Notes: generated by a model not told the origin, from the letters alone. A stretch of DNA of 64,000 nucleotides from Singulisphaera acidiphila DSM 18658 (GCF_000242455.2 NC_019892.1:1922001-1986000); one strand, 5' to 3'. Positions 34,112 to 44,106 are shown, counted from the stretch's first letter. Numbers and translations: made by a program.

Positions 34112-36334
34112 GTAGGCGAGTCCCTGCTTGTGCCGGACTGGGTTCTTTTCAATGACGGCGCGGAGGAGCTTTTCCGCCGACAGTGAGGTGGAGAACGAGA
34201 GCGTCAGTGCTGCGTTTGCCACCTTGGCCATACCGGCGTGACGGTCCGCGAGCCTGTCGATGGCGCGGTGGCATTCGGGCCCGTCAGAGCCGAACGTGAC
34301 GATCCAGATCCAGGCGTCCACGGCTGCCCGGTCTTCTGGGGCCGACTCGGCAAGTTCCAGGAACCGACCGACAAACCGCCTGGGCTCAAAGGGATTCGCC
34401 TTCTTGACCTCCTCGCTCAGTGCCTGGAAGCGGCCGCGCGGTGTGTCCGCGCCCGCTCTCGAGAGCTCGTTGAAGTCACCGACCCGGAGCCCTGGCGCCA
34501 TCGCCTTCCAGTCGCAGACAAGGAGGTTCCACTGGCCGGGCGGAAGCGGGACGGTCCGGACGTTCTTGCCGTCGAGGTCGACCAACACGATCGCACCTTC
34601 CTTCGTGTGGTTGTTCATCGGGTTTAGTGCGAGCCGCGAACCGTCGGGAGACCAGCAGACGTTGGCGGTCGTGTCGGGGTCGAACGCCACCGGGATTTCG
34701 CGACGAGACCTGTCTTTGAGGTCCATGACGAAAAGCCTGCACTTCCGAATATCATTCTCGGCCTTGACCTCGACGTAAGCGATGCGCTGGCCATCAGGTG
34801 AGATCCGAAAGATATTGAAAACGTCTTTCTTTGCAGACCCTTCGGTCAGGTACTGCGCCCCGGTTCCGTCCGGGTGGACCAGGGTGAGCCGTCCCCAATG
34901 GACTGGATCGCTCCCGATCGTCCGGGTCGCGAGCCAGGTTCCGTCGCGGGAGCAGTCGAAGACGAGGTCCGTCTCAGGGATTGGTAGCTTGGACCGGCCC
35001 GAGCCGTCGGCGTTGACGCGCCAGGTCTCAAACTTCGGGCCGGCGGGCGGCGTGCCGATGACGACTTGTTTGCCGTCGTGCGACCAGGAGGGGATTCCGT
35101 TCCGTTCGAAGATCCGCCGGGGAGGTGTTTCGCCCGTCGTGTCGTAGACCCAGATGCCGCTATTCGCCTCGTCGAGATCCAGGCCGAGCTGCTGGTAGAC
35201 GATGAACCGGCCGTCGGGGGAGACGGGGCCAGGAGGGAGGTCCTTGGCAATCGTCCGCCATTTTGCGGTTTCCGGGTCGATGGCGACCATGCTAATGGTG
35301 TGTCCATCGCCCAGGGCGTCGGGCGCGATGTTAGCGACGCGGGCGATGATCTCCCCGGTCTGTCCTGGTTCCTTGGGGGTCGGGTCGTCATTTTTTACAA
35401 TGGGTGCAGCCGCCCTTGCGGTCCCGGCCCCCCGTGTGACTTCGGGAGGTGCCCCTGCGGTTCGACAGACGAGCACGCCCATTCCGACGGCCAGGATGCC
35501 GACCCCTACCAGGGCTCCCACGCAACAGGCCAACTTTGACCGGGACATCATCTTCATCATCCCTTCGGTGAGTGTGGCGACCGACGTCGGGACTGCCCCG
35601 ACTGTCGTTGTGCCCGTAGCGATTCGCATCGCAGTCTGAACCAGGGAATCGGCCAGCACGATTGGTACTGTCGTCTTCGTCGAGTTGGGTGTTGGCATCA
35701 CGGCCAAGAGGCCGGCGGGTGTGTCCAACCCACGGCGGGCCAGATGCTTGCGTAGCCGCAGCCGCCCCCGGGCCAATCGGCTCTTGACCGTGCCGACCGG
35801 GCACCCCAGGTGTCGCGCCGCCTCCTCATAGGTGCGGCCTTCAAGGCCACAAAGAACGACCGGCACGCGGTAAATCGCCGGTAGTCGGTCGATCTCTTCG
35901 TGGAGGGCTTGTCCCAGGAGGTCAGGGCCTTTGTTGTCGGAGTGGCTTCGCGGGCTCTCGGCCACACTTCGCTCCGCGTCATCGCTTCGATTCTTGGCGA
36001 TCTTGGCGCGGACTGCGATGCGGCAGGCCACTCGGTGAAGCCAAGGTCCGAGCGAGTCCTGAACCCAGAGCGAGCCCCCCTTGTGGGCCAACACGAGGAA
36101 AGTGGCCTGGACGGCATCTTCGGCCTGATGATCGTCGCGGAGGATCTTTCGACAGGCACCCAAGACCATCGGCCCATGTCGCTCGACAAGGGATGCGAAG
36201 GCCTGCTCGGCTGCCGGGCCGCGACGGGTTGTGAATCGCTCCAGGAGTTGCCCGTCAGTCAGCCCGGCGGTCACCCCTTCATTGAACAGCGTTTGGATCT
36301 GGGCCTGGATCGTCCTACCCTGTTTCTGCGCCAC
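34108..36334 (-). pseudogene. 5' fragment of the split gene: ECF sigma factor, membrane helix, beta-propeller
   Basis: Begins at GTG 36334, with GAGGGG nine bases upstream. Residues about 30-200 are an ECF sigma factor: region 2 with HGPMVLGACRKILRDDHQAEDAVQATFLVL, region 4 with LPAIYRVPVVLCGLEGRTYEEAARHLG and GTVKSRLARGRLRLRKHL. One membrane helix is at 268-290 (KLACCVGALVGVGILAVGMG). Residues 330-610 form a TolB/WD40-like propeller with repeats such as GPVSPDGRFIVYQQ, RISPDGQRIAYVE and VCWSPDGSRLALNP, followed by a helical domain to 741. As it stands the frame continues 156 codons into the element and stops at 33638, giving an 897-residue protein with a foreign tail. The original continues in 31590-32345. 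Confidence 0.88.
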
Positions 36335-36565
36335 GAAGTGGGTCCCCTCGTTGATTTACGGGTTGCTCCTAACCCAATAAAGCAGGGGAGGCGGCAGATT
36401 GTTCCAGGCGATTCCGAGAATTCTGTGGCCAAGGGGAGGATTCCCCATCGTTTCGCTTGGTTTCTAAGGCGTTTTTGGTAAGACTCGGAGAGCCTTGGGG
36501 TGTGGCGGGGAAGAGACCCAGGATCCGGATGAGCGACAATCGGCTCGGTGTCGGCTCCGGAGCGA

Positions 36566-38380
36566 TCAACGATACGCTGCCGCCTGGATTCCGTAGAGTT
36601 CCGCGTACTTGCCCCCCTGCGCCATGAGCGCCTCGTGGGCACCGACCTCGGCCACGCGGGAGCCGTCGAGGACGACGATGTGGTCGGCCATTCTGACAGT
36701 GCTGAAGCGATGGGACACGAGGATCGTGATTCGGCCGACGGGCGCTCCGGTGGACCCGTTCGATTTCCCGGCCCGTGCGGCGGCGGCGAAACGCTCGAAG
36801 AGGGCGTGCTCCGTCTCGGCGTCGAGTGCGGCGGTCGGCTCATCGAGGATCAGGAGTAAGGGGTGATCGCGCATGAAGCCACGGGCCAGGGCGAGCTTTT
36901 GCCATTGGCCGAAGCTGACCTCCACACCCTCGGGCCAGGTTGGGCCGAGTTGGGTCTCGAGGCCGGCCGCGAAACGACCCACGACATCGTCCGCGCCCGC
37001 GCGTTCGACGGCGGCCACCACCGCCGATTTGTCGTCGAGCCGGGAAAGATCGCCCAGGCCGATGGTTCGGCGTGCCTTGAACTCGAACCGAAAGAAATCT
37101 TGAAACGCGCCGGCGAGTCGAGCCCGCCACGTGTCGGCGGGCATCCTTGCGAGATCGAGTCCGTCCACCAGGATCCGCCCGCTCGTCGGTTGGTAGAGAC
37201 GGCATAAGAGCTTCACGAGTGTTGACTTGCCTGCGCCGTTCTCTCCCACAATGGCGACGACGGTTCCTGGCTTGAGGTCCAGGCAAACGTCTTCGAGCAC
37301 AAGACGCTCCGTCGCCGGATAGGCGAAGGAGACGTGCTCGAAGCGAATCCCATCCGAGAGCTGCGGTGGAACTGGCGTATCGGCCTTTTCGGACATGGCC
37401 GTCGCATAGTCTTCGAGCCAGGCCATTCGTCTCGAGCCGTCGAGCCAGAAGCCAAACAGGAATCCGATCTCTCCCACCGTCGCGCCAATGTACGCCGAGA
37501 GTCGTGAGCCCGCTGCAAGCACGAGGAGTACGTCACCGGGGGTCGCACGGATTCCCAACGAGACGAACGCGACGGCACCGAGAAACCCGGCGCCGAAGAT
37601 CCCCCACGCCAGCATCTGCCAGAAGGCCGTCCCCCACCTCGCCTTGGCGATCGGCCCATACCAACGGTCCCAGGCTGCACGGCGATCGGCCACCAAACGA
37701 TCCGCGATGCCGGTGACTCGCACTTCTTTTCCGGGAGGGGCCGTGGTGGCCGTCACGAACAAGTGCCGCGCCAGCCGATTCGCTGGTGCGCCCTGCTCTT
37801 GGGCTGCGCGTTCCACGCCCGGTCGCCAGGCGGAGCTCAACACGGTCGGCAAGGCAAACAGGATGAGGAACGCGAGCGCGGGGTGGATGGAGACCAGTAA
37901 AGCGACCGTCACCCCCAGCCGCAAAATCCACCCGCAGGTGGAAAAGAGTGACATGTACATGTGGTCGAGGACAAAAACCTGGTCGCGGAGCACGGCCAAC
38001 CGGTTCAGGTACTCGGGACGCTCGTGATGCTCGACGGTGACCACGGCCGCCTGGAGCCGTGCGACGTGCGATTCGAGCGCAATGGTCACCTGGTCCCGAA
38101 ATCGACGCTGGGTGCGATCGCTCATCACGCGCAGGAACCAGGTGGCGGTCGTCGAGGCACCGAGGCCGACCGCCGCAATCAAGACAAGCCGACGTTGATG
38201 AGCCAAGGCCCCGTCGGTAAGCATTTTGAACCAGAGCGCCAGCAGCGAGTCAGGCAGAGCCGCGAGGAGCGCGAGCCCAAATGCCACCACGAGGAGCCGG
38301 GGCTCGGCCTCATACCCGCGTTTGAGGGCACGCCACATCGAAGGCAATGCTGGGGGCATGGGGTCATCAGGTGAGGACAT
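36566..38380 (-). CDS. ABC exporter, permease-ATPase fusion (second of a pair)
   Basis: 604 residues. Helices in the first 330 residues are followed by an ATPase domain with Walker A GENGAGKS, Q-loop AFQDFFRF, signature region VSFGQWQKLALARG, Walker B LLLILDEPTAALD and H-loop SHRFSTVRMAD. The signature has SFGQ rather than the usual SGGQ. It overlaps the upstream exporter by 14 bases, so the two are cotranslated and probably form a heterodimer. The GQWQ signature is typical of exporters that work with peptide or lantibiotic genes, but no such peptide gene was found here. Confidence 0.85.
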   Translation of the reverse strand: MSSPDDPMPPALPSMWRALKRGYEAEPRLLVVAFGLALLAALPDSLLALWFKMLTDGALAHQRRLVLIAAVGLGASTTATWFLRVMSDRTQRRFRDQVTIALESHVARLQAAVVTVEHHERPEYLNRLAVLRDQVFVLDHMYMSLFSTCGWILRLGVTVALLVSIHPALAFLILFALPTVLSSAWRPGVERAAQEQGAPANRLARHLFVTATTAPPGKEVRVTGIADRLVADRRAAWDRWYGPIAKARWGTAFWQMLAWGIFGAGFLGAVAFVSLGIRATPGDVLLVLAAGSRLSAYIGATVGEIGFLFGFWLDGSRRMAWLEDYATAMSEKADTPVPPQLSDGIRFEHVSFAYPATERLVLEDVCLDLKPGTVVAIVGENGAGKSTLVKLLCRLYQPTSGRILVDGLDLARMPADTWRARLAGAFQDFFRFEFKARRTIGLGDLSRLDDKSAVVAAVERAGADDVVGRFAAGLETQLGPTWPEGVEVSFGQWQKLALARGFMRDHPLLLILDEPTAALDAETEHALFERFAAAARAGKSNGSTGAPVGRITILVSHRFSTVRMADHIVVLDGSRVAEVGAHEALMAQGGKYAELYGIQAAAYR

Positions 38381-40172
38381 CGTAGTTAACCCCTTCCTCC
38401 TCGGTGTCCTCGGTCCCGAAACGCGAGGCTTGGAGCACGAACATGGTGTGATACCGGCCGCCGGCCGCCATCAACGCGTCGTGGGTGCCGAGTTCGACGA
38501 CCCTCCCCGCTTCGAGCACACAGATCCGATCGGCGTGCCGCACGGTCGAGAAGCGGTGCGAGATCAGGATCGTGGTGGTCTGTCGCGTTGCGGCGAGAAT
38601 TCGCTCGAAGATCTCGGCTTCGCCACGCACGTCGAGCTGTGCGGTGGGTTCATCGAGCAGCACCAAGCCCGCTCCAAGCCGGACTGCGCAGAGCGCGCGG
38701 GCGAGTGCGACCCGTTGCCACTGCCCGCCGGAAAGATCAGTGCCCCCTTCGTAGCCTCGGGCCAGCACGGTGTCGAGATCGGCCAGTCCGGCCGCCCCGG
38801 CGTCCGCAAGGGCGCTTTGGATGAAGTCGTCGGGCGCACCGCCAGGGGCCACGTTGTCGCGGAGCGGGAGTTCGAAGCGGATGAAGTCCTGGAAGACGGC
38901 GGTCACCCGAGATCGCCACGCATCCAGGTCAATCGTACGGAGGTCGACTCCATCGATCTCGATGCCGCCGGATTGAGGGTCGTAGAGCCGGCAGAGCAGC
39001 TTGGCCAGGGTTGTCTTGCCGGCACCGTTCTGGCCGACGATGGCGAGGGACGTCCCGGCCGGGATGGTGAGGTCGAAGCCCTCGAGCACCGGCTGATCCG
39101 TACCAGGGTAGGTAAACGTCAGGTTGCGGAACCGGATCTCGCGGGCAGGGAGCCCGTCGGCCGGTTGCCGACCAAGGACCAATGCCCCGGCGGGTTCCAT
39201 CGCCTCCTTGAGACGGAGGACTGCCGCGACCGGTGCGGCCGAGCAGTCGAGCGCCCACGACAAACCGCCGAACGCGATCATGCCGGTCGTGACGGCTGCG
39301 CTCGCGTAGGTCACCAGCCGATCGAGCGCGAGTGAGCCATCCGCAGCCGCGCTCGCCATCGAACCGAGGACCACGATGTTGGCGATCAAGACGATCAAGA
39401 GGCTCCAGAGCACGGGACGCTCGCGAAGCTTCGTGGCCTGGAAGCGGAGCTCGACGAGCCGGCTGCGCATCGAGCGGAAGCGATCCACCGTCCAGTCGGC
39501 GAGTCCGAAGAGCCGGAGTTCCTTCGCGGCGAAAGGTTCGACGGCAAGGCGGTAGGCGTAGTCGGCGTGGCGCTGGGCATCGCGGACTTCCTCGGTATTC
39601 CGGTCCCGCCAGACGGCACTTTCGCGTAAGAGCCAGTGGGTGGCGAGCCAGCCACCGGCCAGGAGCAAGGGAGCCCACCAGGCATACCCAACGAGGATGG
39701 CGGCCGAGGCGAGCCCGACGATCATTTCCACGAGCCCGGAGGCGATGAAGTCCATGGAGATCGACATCGGCGGCCCGCTGATCCCGAGGTCGAAGTCTCT
39801 CGCCATCGTGAGGTCGTTGGTGAGCTTCGGATTCTCGAGGTGGCCCATCCCCGGAGGTCGCACGCAAGCCAGGACGAGGCGGTCGTAAAGCCAGGCGGCC
39901 GTTTGGCTCCCCAGGTTCGCGCCGATGGCCCGGTGGAGGGGGGCCAGGATCTGGAGCGGTAAGTACACGGCCCCGACGAGCGCCAAGGGGCCAACCACAT
40001 CTTGACCTCGCTGAACCGCGCCCACGAGCCGCCCGATGACGATGGCGAACAGGGCGGGGAGGATCCCGCGGAGCAGAAGCAGAACCCACCAGGTGACGGC
40101 GAGGCCACGATTCGCCTGCGGCAACACTCCGAAGAATTTCCACCCGTCGCTGGTGCGGAGGCGTTGGATCAT
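38367..40172 (-). CDS. ABC exporter, permease-ATPase fusion (first of a pair)
   Basis: 601 residues. Six or so helices (WWVLLLLRGILPALFAIVIG and later MIVGLASAAILVGYAWWAPLL) precede an ATPase domain with Walker A GQNGAGKT, Q-loop AVFQDFIRF, signature LSGGQWQRVALARA, Walker B LVLLDEPTAQLD and H-loop SHRFSTVRHAD, all intact. The ATG at 40172 was chosen because it starts MIQRLRTSDGWKFFGVLP next to the first helix; the open frame upstream to 40421 lacks a good ribosome site. The next exporter starts within the last 14 bases. The substrate is unknown. Confidence 0.85.
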   Translation of the reverse strand: MIQRLRTSDGWKFFGVLPQANRGLAVTWWVLLLLRGILPALFAIVIGRLVGAVQRGQDVVGPLALVGAVYLPLQILAPLHRAIGANLGSQTAAWLYDRLVLACVRPPGMGHLENPKLTNDLTMARDFDLGISGPPMSISMDFIASGLVEMIVGLASAAILVGYAWWAPLLLAGGWLATHWLLRESAVWRDRNTEEVRDAQRHADYAYRLAVEPFAAKELRLFGLADWTVDRFRSMRSRLVELRFQATKLRERPVLWSLLIVLIANIVVLGSMASAAADGSLALDRLVTYASAAVTTGMIAFGGLSWALDCSAAPVAAVLRLKEAMEPAGALVLGRQPADGLPAREIRFRNLTFTYPGTDQPVLEGFDLTIPAGTSLAIVGQNGAGKTTLAKLLCRLYDPQSGGIEIDGVDLRTIDLDAWRSRVTAVFQDFIRFELPLRDNVAPGGAPDDFIQSALADAGAAGLADLDTVLARGYEGGTDLSGGQWQRVALARALCAVRLGAGLVLLDEPTAQLDVRGEAEIFERILAATRQTTTILISHRFSTVRHADRICVLEAGRVVELGTHDALMAAGGRYHTMFVLQASRFGTEDTEEEGVNYDVLT

Positions 40173-40652
40173 CTCTGATTCGAACCCTTTCAAGCCGGAC
40201 GCAGCCTCCGGCCTGGAGTCAAACCACGACAGCCCGACTGAGGGACTCGGCCCAGGGGTTCCGTCCCATCCAAAACTGCCGGATTGCGTGCAAGCGGGGG
40301 CCAACCCAAAACGGCACCCAGATGGGGAAAGGTAACCGAACTGGTTCCGATTCTCAATTGGGCCTGGGACGGATGACGCCTGGCTTATGAATGCGCTCGA
40401 CTCTGCCGGAATCTGTCGCACAGATCGATTTTCGTGCGGAACGTCCGAATCACCGCAAAGGTTGGTGTTCCCGAGACGTTCACACTCAGATGCGGGAACG
40501 CCTGGACTTCTGACGTCTCATCTGCTGGAGCTTAATATGTATGCTTCCGTGTGGTTGCTCTTGACGATCAGTCTGCATTCACCCATGATGCTCCCCCCCC
40601 CGGTATCAGATGATTCGACATCACAAGGACGTCTTTCCCAGGGAGGGGAAGC
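40173..40652. other. Divergent intergenic region
   Basis: 480 bases between the ABC exporter pair and the PEP-CTERM gene. It contains a possible 55-codon reading frame (40537-40704, GGAG six bases before its ATG) that overlaps the next gene, and TTGACG at 40562-40567 followed 16 bases later by CATGAT, a weak promoter candidate. No other gene is visible. Confidence 0.45.
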
Positions 40653-41639
40653 ATGCGCGGCAGGTCAATACAACTCGTTGTATTTACGACTATCATGGGA
40701 CTGACCGGAACGCGAGTGAGCGCTGAGGCCTTATACACCGTGACCGACCTCGGTCAGGCCGACACCAGCCCCAACTCCAGCTTCAATTACCTCAATGCCC
40801 TAAGCGCCACGGACCAGGCGACGTTCCAGTCGGGTTCATTCGAGAGGGATTCGCATCCGGTCCCGCTGGGTCTTCCCCGACAATGGGTTCAAGGTGATGT
40901 CGCAAGATGGTCTTCCGGCCTAGGCGTGGTCTATGACTCCGTCATTTTCGCCAGCGGCAACAATCAGGGCGATGTGGTCGGCAACACGGCGGAAACGGTT
41001 CCCTCGATTTCTCAACCTCACTCGCTGCTTGCCCTGTTTCGGCCGGACCCGCATACCGTCCACCCCTTGGATAGTCCCTCCCAGCCAGGCGGCGTTCCGA
41101 GCCCCGGATACCTCGTTGTACCTCAATGGAATGGTCCCGTGAATTCGTTTTACGGGACAGTCACCGGGATCAATGATCACAAACTTATTACAGGCTCGAT
41201 CCAAAGACACTCGAACTGGCAAGAAACCGCCCCCGTCCTCATCGACGCCTCCACTGGGAGTGTAAGCCCCATCGAGCTTGGCAGCCTCGGCGGCAAGCAT
41301 GGAGTCGGAAATGCTCTGAACAACGCAGGGCAAGTCGTCGGCTGGTCGGAGATTGCGGATGGCACGCACCATGCCTTCCTCTACGACAAAGGGATCATGG
41401 AGGATCTCAACACGTTGATCCCGCCCACGTCGGGGCTCAATCTTGACACCGCCGTCGGCATCGACGCCTCGGGACGGATCGTGGCTCTGGGAACTGATGA
41501 TTCCGGGGTCACCCATGAGTATCTTCTCGCGCCCGCCACGGTGCCTGAGCCGAGTACCTTGGCCCTTTTCGGCCTCGTTGCGGGAGGCCTCGTTGTTCGG
41601 CATCAGCGCCGACGGGGGCGGAGTGCCTGCGCGGTTTGA
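40653..41639 (+). CDS. PEP-CTERM-sorted extracellular protein with HAF-like repeats
   Basis: 328 residues. The N-terminus (MRGRSIQLVVFTTIMGLTGTRVSA) is a signal peptide. The C-terminus VPEPSTLALFGLVAGGLVVRHQRRRG is a PEP-CTERM sorting signal: PEP, a membrane helix, and a basic tail. The middle has repeats of the kind found in HAF proteins (YTVTDLGQ, VVGWSEIADGTHHAFLYDKG, IVALGTDDSGVTHEYLL). Exosortase cuts such proteins for cell-surface or matrix delivery; no exosortase gene is in the window. GGGAGGGGAAGC precedes the ATG. Confidence 0.85.
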   Translation: MRGRSIQLVVFTTIMGLTGTRVSAEALYTVTDLGQADTSPNSSFNYLNALSATDQATFQSGSFERDSHPVPLGLPRQWVQGDVARWSSGLGVVYDSVIFASGNNQGDVVGNTAETVPSISQPHSLLALFRPDPHTVHPLDSPSQPGGVPSPGYLVVPQWNGPVNSFYGTVTGINDHKLITGSIQRHSNWQETAPVLIDASTGSVSPIELGSLGGKHGVGNALNNAGQVVGWSEIADGTHHAFLYDKGIMEDLNTLIPPTSGLNLDTAVGIDASGRIVALGTDDSGVTHEYLLAPATVPEPSTLALFGLVAGGLVVRHQRRRGRSACAV

Positions 41640-41843
41640 GAGTCCGCTCGTTCAGAGGACTTCCCGATCCGGCCGCATTGCTCCATCTCCCCCTTGAGCA
41701 ATGCGCGGTCCTCCGAATGAAGTTGAACCATCGCAACCGCGGGTTGCTTTCGGTCTGATGCCTCCCCAGAATAGTAGAGCAAAGGTGGAACGCTTCGCGT
41801 TTGCCTTGAGCTTTAGATTCGCACCTGATGGAGAGACGCGCCG

Positions 41844-43343
41844 ATGGCCTCGTTCGACCCGCAAGACTTTGGCCTCGACGAGCCGCCTCCCCGCCCCACG
41901 ACTCCGCCGGTCAGGCGCGGGTTTCTGCTGATCCTGTTCGTGCTGACGCTTTTGGCCTCCTTGGTCTACGGCCTTCCTTATCTGGCGGACAACGCGGGAT
42001 ACGCTTGGGAGTCAGGCCGGTCGCGGGCGGCGTCCGAGGCGTTGGCGAAGCTGAACAAAGCGGGGATTATCGCACGCGCGTCGGAGCTGTTCCGGATGGC
42101 CACGGCAGCGGCCGCCCCGGCGGTCGTTCGCGTCGAGGCCAAACGGTTTCCGGGGCGGGCTAACGGAGGGCGTGAGGGGGCACCGGGCGATCCGCTCGGC
42201 CAGGCGGACGCCAGCCTCGGCTCGGGCGTGATCATCGATAAGGATCGGGGCTTCGTGGTCACGAATAACCACGTCGTGAAAGAAGCGGACGAGATCGTCG
42301 TTCGACTGAGCCAGGGGACCCGGTTGCCCGCCCGGCTTGTGGGGGCCGACCCCAAAACGGACCTCGCCGTGCTCCAGATCAATGGCAAGTTGACCACCGC
42401 CGCGGCCTGGGGCGACTCGGACAAGCTTGACATCGGCGACTGGGTGCTCGCCATCGGCAGTCCGTTCGCTCTCGACCATACGGTGACCGCCGGCATCGTC
42501 TCGGCGACGCAGCGGAATGACCTCCGGATCAACGAATACGAGTCGTTCATTCAGACCGACGCCGCGATCAACCCAGGAAATTCGGGGGGACCTCTGATCG
42601 ACCTGACCGGTAAGGTCATTGGGATCAACACGGCCATTTATACGTCGAATCAGAGCCAGGGCAACGAGGGCATCGGTCTGGCCATCCCTTCGTCGATGGC
42701 CCGGCGGATCGTCGAAAGTTTAATCAAGGACGGGCGGGTGATTCGCGGGTTCGTGGGGGTGAACATGGAGCTCCTTACCCCGGACCAGGCGCGTGCGCTG
42801 GCGATCCCTGACGGCAAAGGGGCGTTGGTCAAGACCGTTCTGCCCGGTGGCCCGGCCGACAAGGCGGGGCTTCATTCGGGGGACGTCATCGTCCAACTCA
42901 ACGGGAAGGATGTCTCGGATCCCGACAACCTCAAGCGAGTCACCGCCGACCTTGCGGTCGGCTCGCATGTCCCGATCGGCTTCTACCGGGAGGGCAAGCT
43001 GAAAACGGTGGACGTGACCATCGCCGAGTTCCCTGGCACCCCGGTGTTGGCCTCCTATGGCTTCCGGGTGCATGAGATCCCCAGCGAGGGGGACCCGAAT
43101 CTCGGTGGTATACTCGAAATCGATCAGGTGGTTTTGGACAGCCCTGCGTCGCGCGTGGGCCTTCAGCCTGGCATGAGAATCCTTGCCGTCGGCCAGACCC
43201 AGGTCCACACCAAGGCCGAATACGACGCTGCCATCGCCGCACTCAACCCTGATCAGGGTCTTCCCCTCCTCGTCCAGACTCCCGATGGGCAGGCCGGTTC
43301 TGTCACCATTGGCGGCACCCGCGCCAACTCCCCCCGACGCTGA
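41844..43343 (+). CDS. HtrA/DegP-like trypsin-type protease with PDZ domains
   Basis: 499 residues. A membrane anchor (FLLILFVLTLLASLVYGLP, residues 27-45) is followed by a trypsin-like domain with the full catalytic triad: histidine 143 in TNNHVV, aspartate 173 in KTDLAVL and serine 247 in GNSGGPL. Two PDZ domains follow (about residues 285-370 and 385-490), the first with GVNMELLTPDQARAL. HtrA proteases degrade or refold damaged envelope proteins. A terminator directly follows the stop. Confidence 0.92.
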   Translation: MASFDPQDFGLDEPPPRPTTPPVRRGFLLILFVLTLLASLVYGLPYLADNAGYAWESGRSRAASEALAKLNKAGIIARASELFRMATAAAAPAVVRVEAKRFPGRANGGREGAPGDPLGQADASLGSGVIIDKDRGFVVTNNHVVKEADEIVVRLSQGTRLPARLVGADPKTDLAVLQINGKLTTAAAWGDSDKLDIGDWVLAIGSPFALDHTVTAGIVSATQRNDLRINEYESFIQTDAAINPGNSGGPLIDLTGKVIGINTAIYTSNQSQGNEGIGLAIPSSMARRIVESLIKDGRVIRGFVGVNMELLTPDQARALAIPDGKGALVKTVLPGGPADKAGLHSGDVIVQLNGKDVSDPDNLKRVTADLAVGSHVPIGFYREGKLKTVDVTIAEFPGTPVLASYGFRVHEIPSEGDPNLGGILEIDQVVLDSPASRVGLQPGMRILAVGQTQVHTKAEYDAAIAALNPDQGLPLLVQTPDGQAGSVTIGGTRANSPRR

Positions 43344-43350
43344 TCGGTTT

Positions 43351-43385
43351 CGGGGCCACCGACGGATCGTGTGGCCCCCATTTTT
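43351..43385 (+). terminator. Rho-independent terminator of the HtrA gene
   Basis: An 8-bp perfect stem, GGGGCCAC (43351-43358) and GTGGCCCC (43370-43377), is followed by CATTTTTCTTGCTTTT. It lies just after the htrA-like stop. Confidence 0.8.
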
Positions 43386-43955
43386 CTTGCTTTTCCTCCC
43401 TTTGTTTAGAACGCCCTTCCTTCAGGGAGACCGCAGCCAAAGCGACCCGAGTGGCTGGGGGCCGTACGCACGGCCCCGGGGGCGAGTGCCAGGAGACCGG
43501 GTCCTGGGTACGGTCCCCAGCCGCCGATGCGGCCTACTCGAGGGTGTACCGCTCTTCTGGGAGGGGCTATGCGTACCCCCCTCGAACTCAGGGTCGCCGA
43601 TCGCTGTCTGCCGTCGTTCGCCAACGCTTCGCACATACGCCGCCCTTTTCCCTGCTTACCTCGTTTTCGCCGTGATCGCCTGCGCTCGTCCCAATCGGGG
43701 CCACCACCCTTGACTTGGACACCTGGTTTGCGGGACAAGAGTTTCAGACTCCTGTCTCACGGATGAGGATCTGGGCAAGGGATTATGAAGAGAGATTCTC
43801 GAGGAACGAGCGGGTTCTCGTTGTCAAGAGTCGAGTCGGGCCGGCTGGAAGGATCGGGCAAGTTAGGGAGGCGATTTCTTGAGCCTCTAGCCCTAACTGC
43901 TAAAATCATGCCAGGTTAGAAAGAGGGCTTACTGTCGTTCAACCTCTCGAAAAAC
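43386..43955. other. Non-coding region with hairpins
   Basis: 570 bases between the HtrA terminator and the dnaG promoter. At 43458-43477 an 8-bp stem closes on ACGC; GGCTGGGG (43453-43460) can also pair with CCCCAGCC (43515-43522); an approximate inverted copy lies at 43563-43576. Frames crossing the area lack gene features. Confidence 0.45.
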
Positions 43956-43984
43956 TTGACCGTATTTCAGATAGGGGTTATAAT
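43956..43984 (+). promoter_or_regulatory. Sigma-70 promoter of the dnaG-rpoD operon
   Basis: TTGACC at 43956-43961 and TATAAT at 43979-43984 with a 17-base spacer. Transcription would begin near 43991, leaving a leader of roughly 115 bases before the dnaG GTG. Confidence 0.85.
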
Positions 43985-44106
43985 TCCCCTGACAACCGAC
44001 GAAGAACGGCACGTAGCGCGGCTCGTTCGGGTACGGGCGATCATTAAACCTACCGTGTCTGCGATCACCTTGGACCCGGGCCTGAGGACTCGTAGAGGAG
44101 ATCTCG

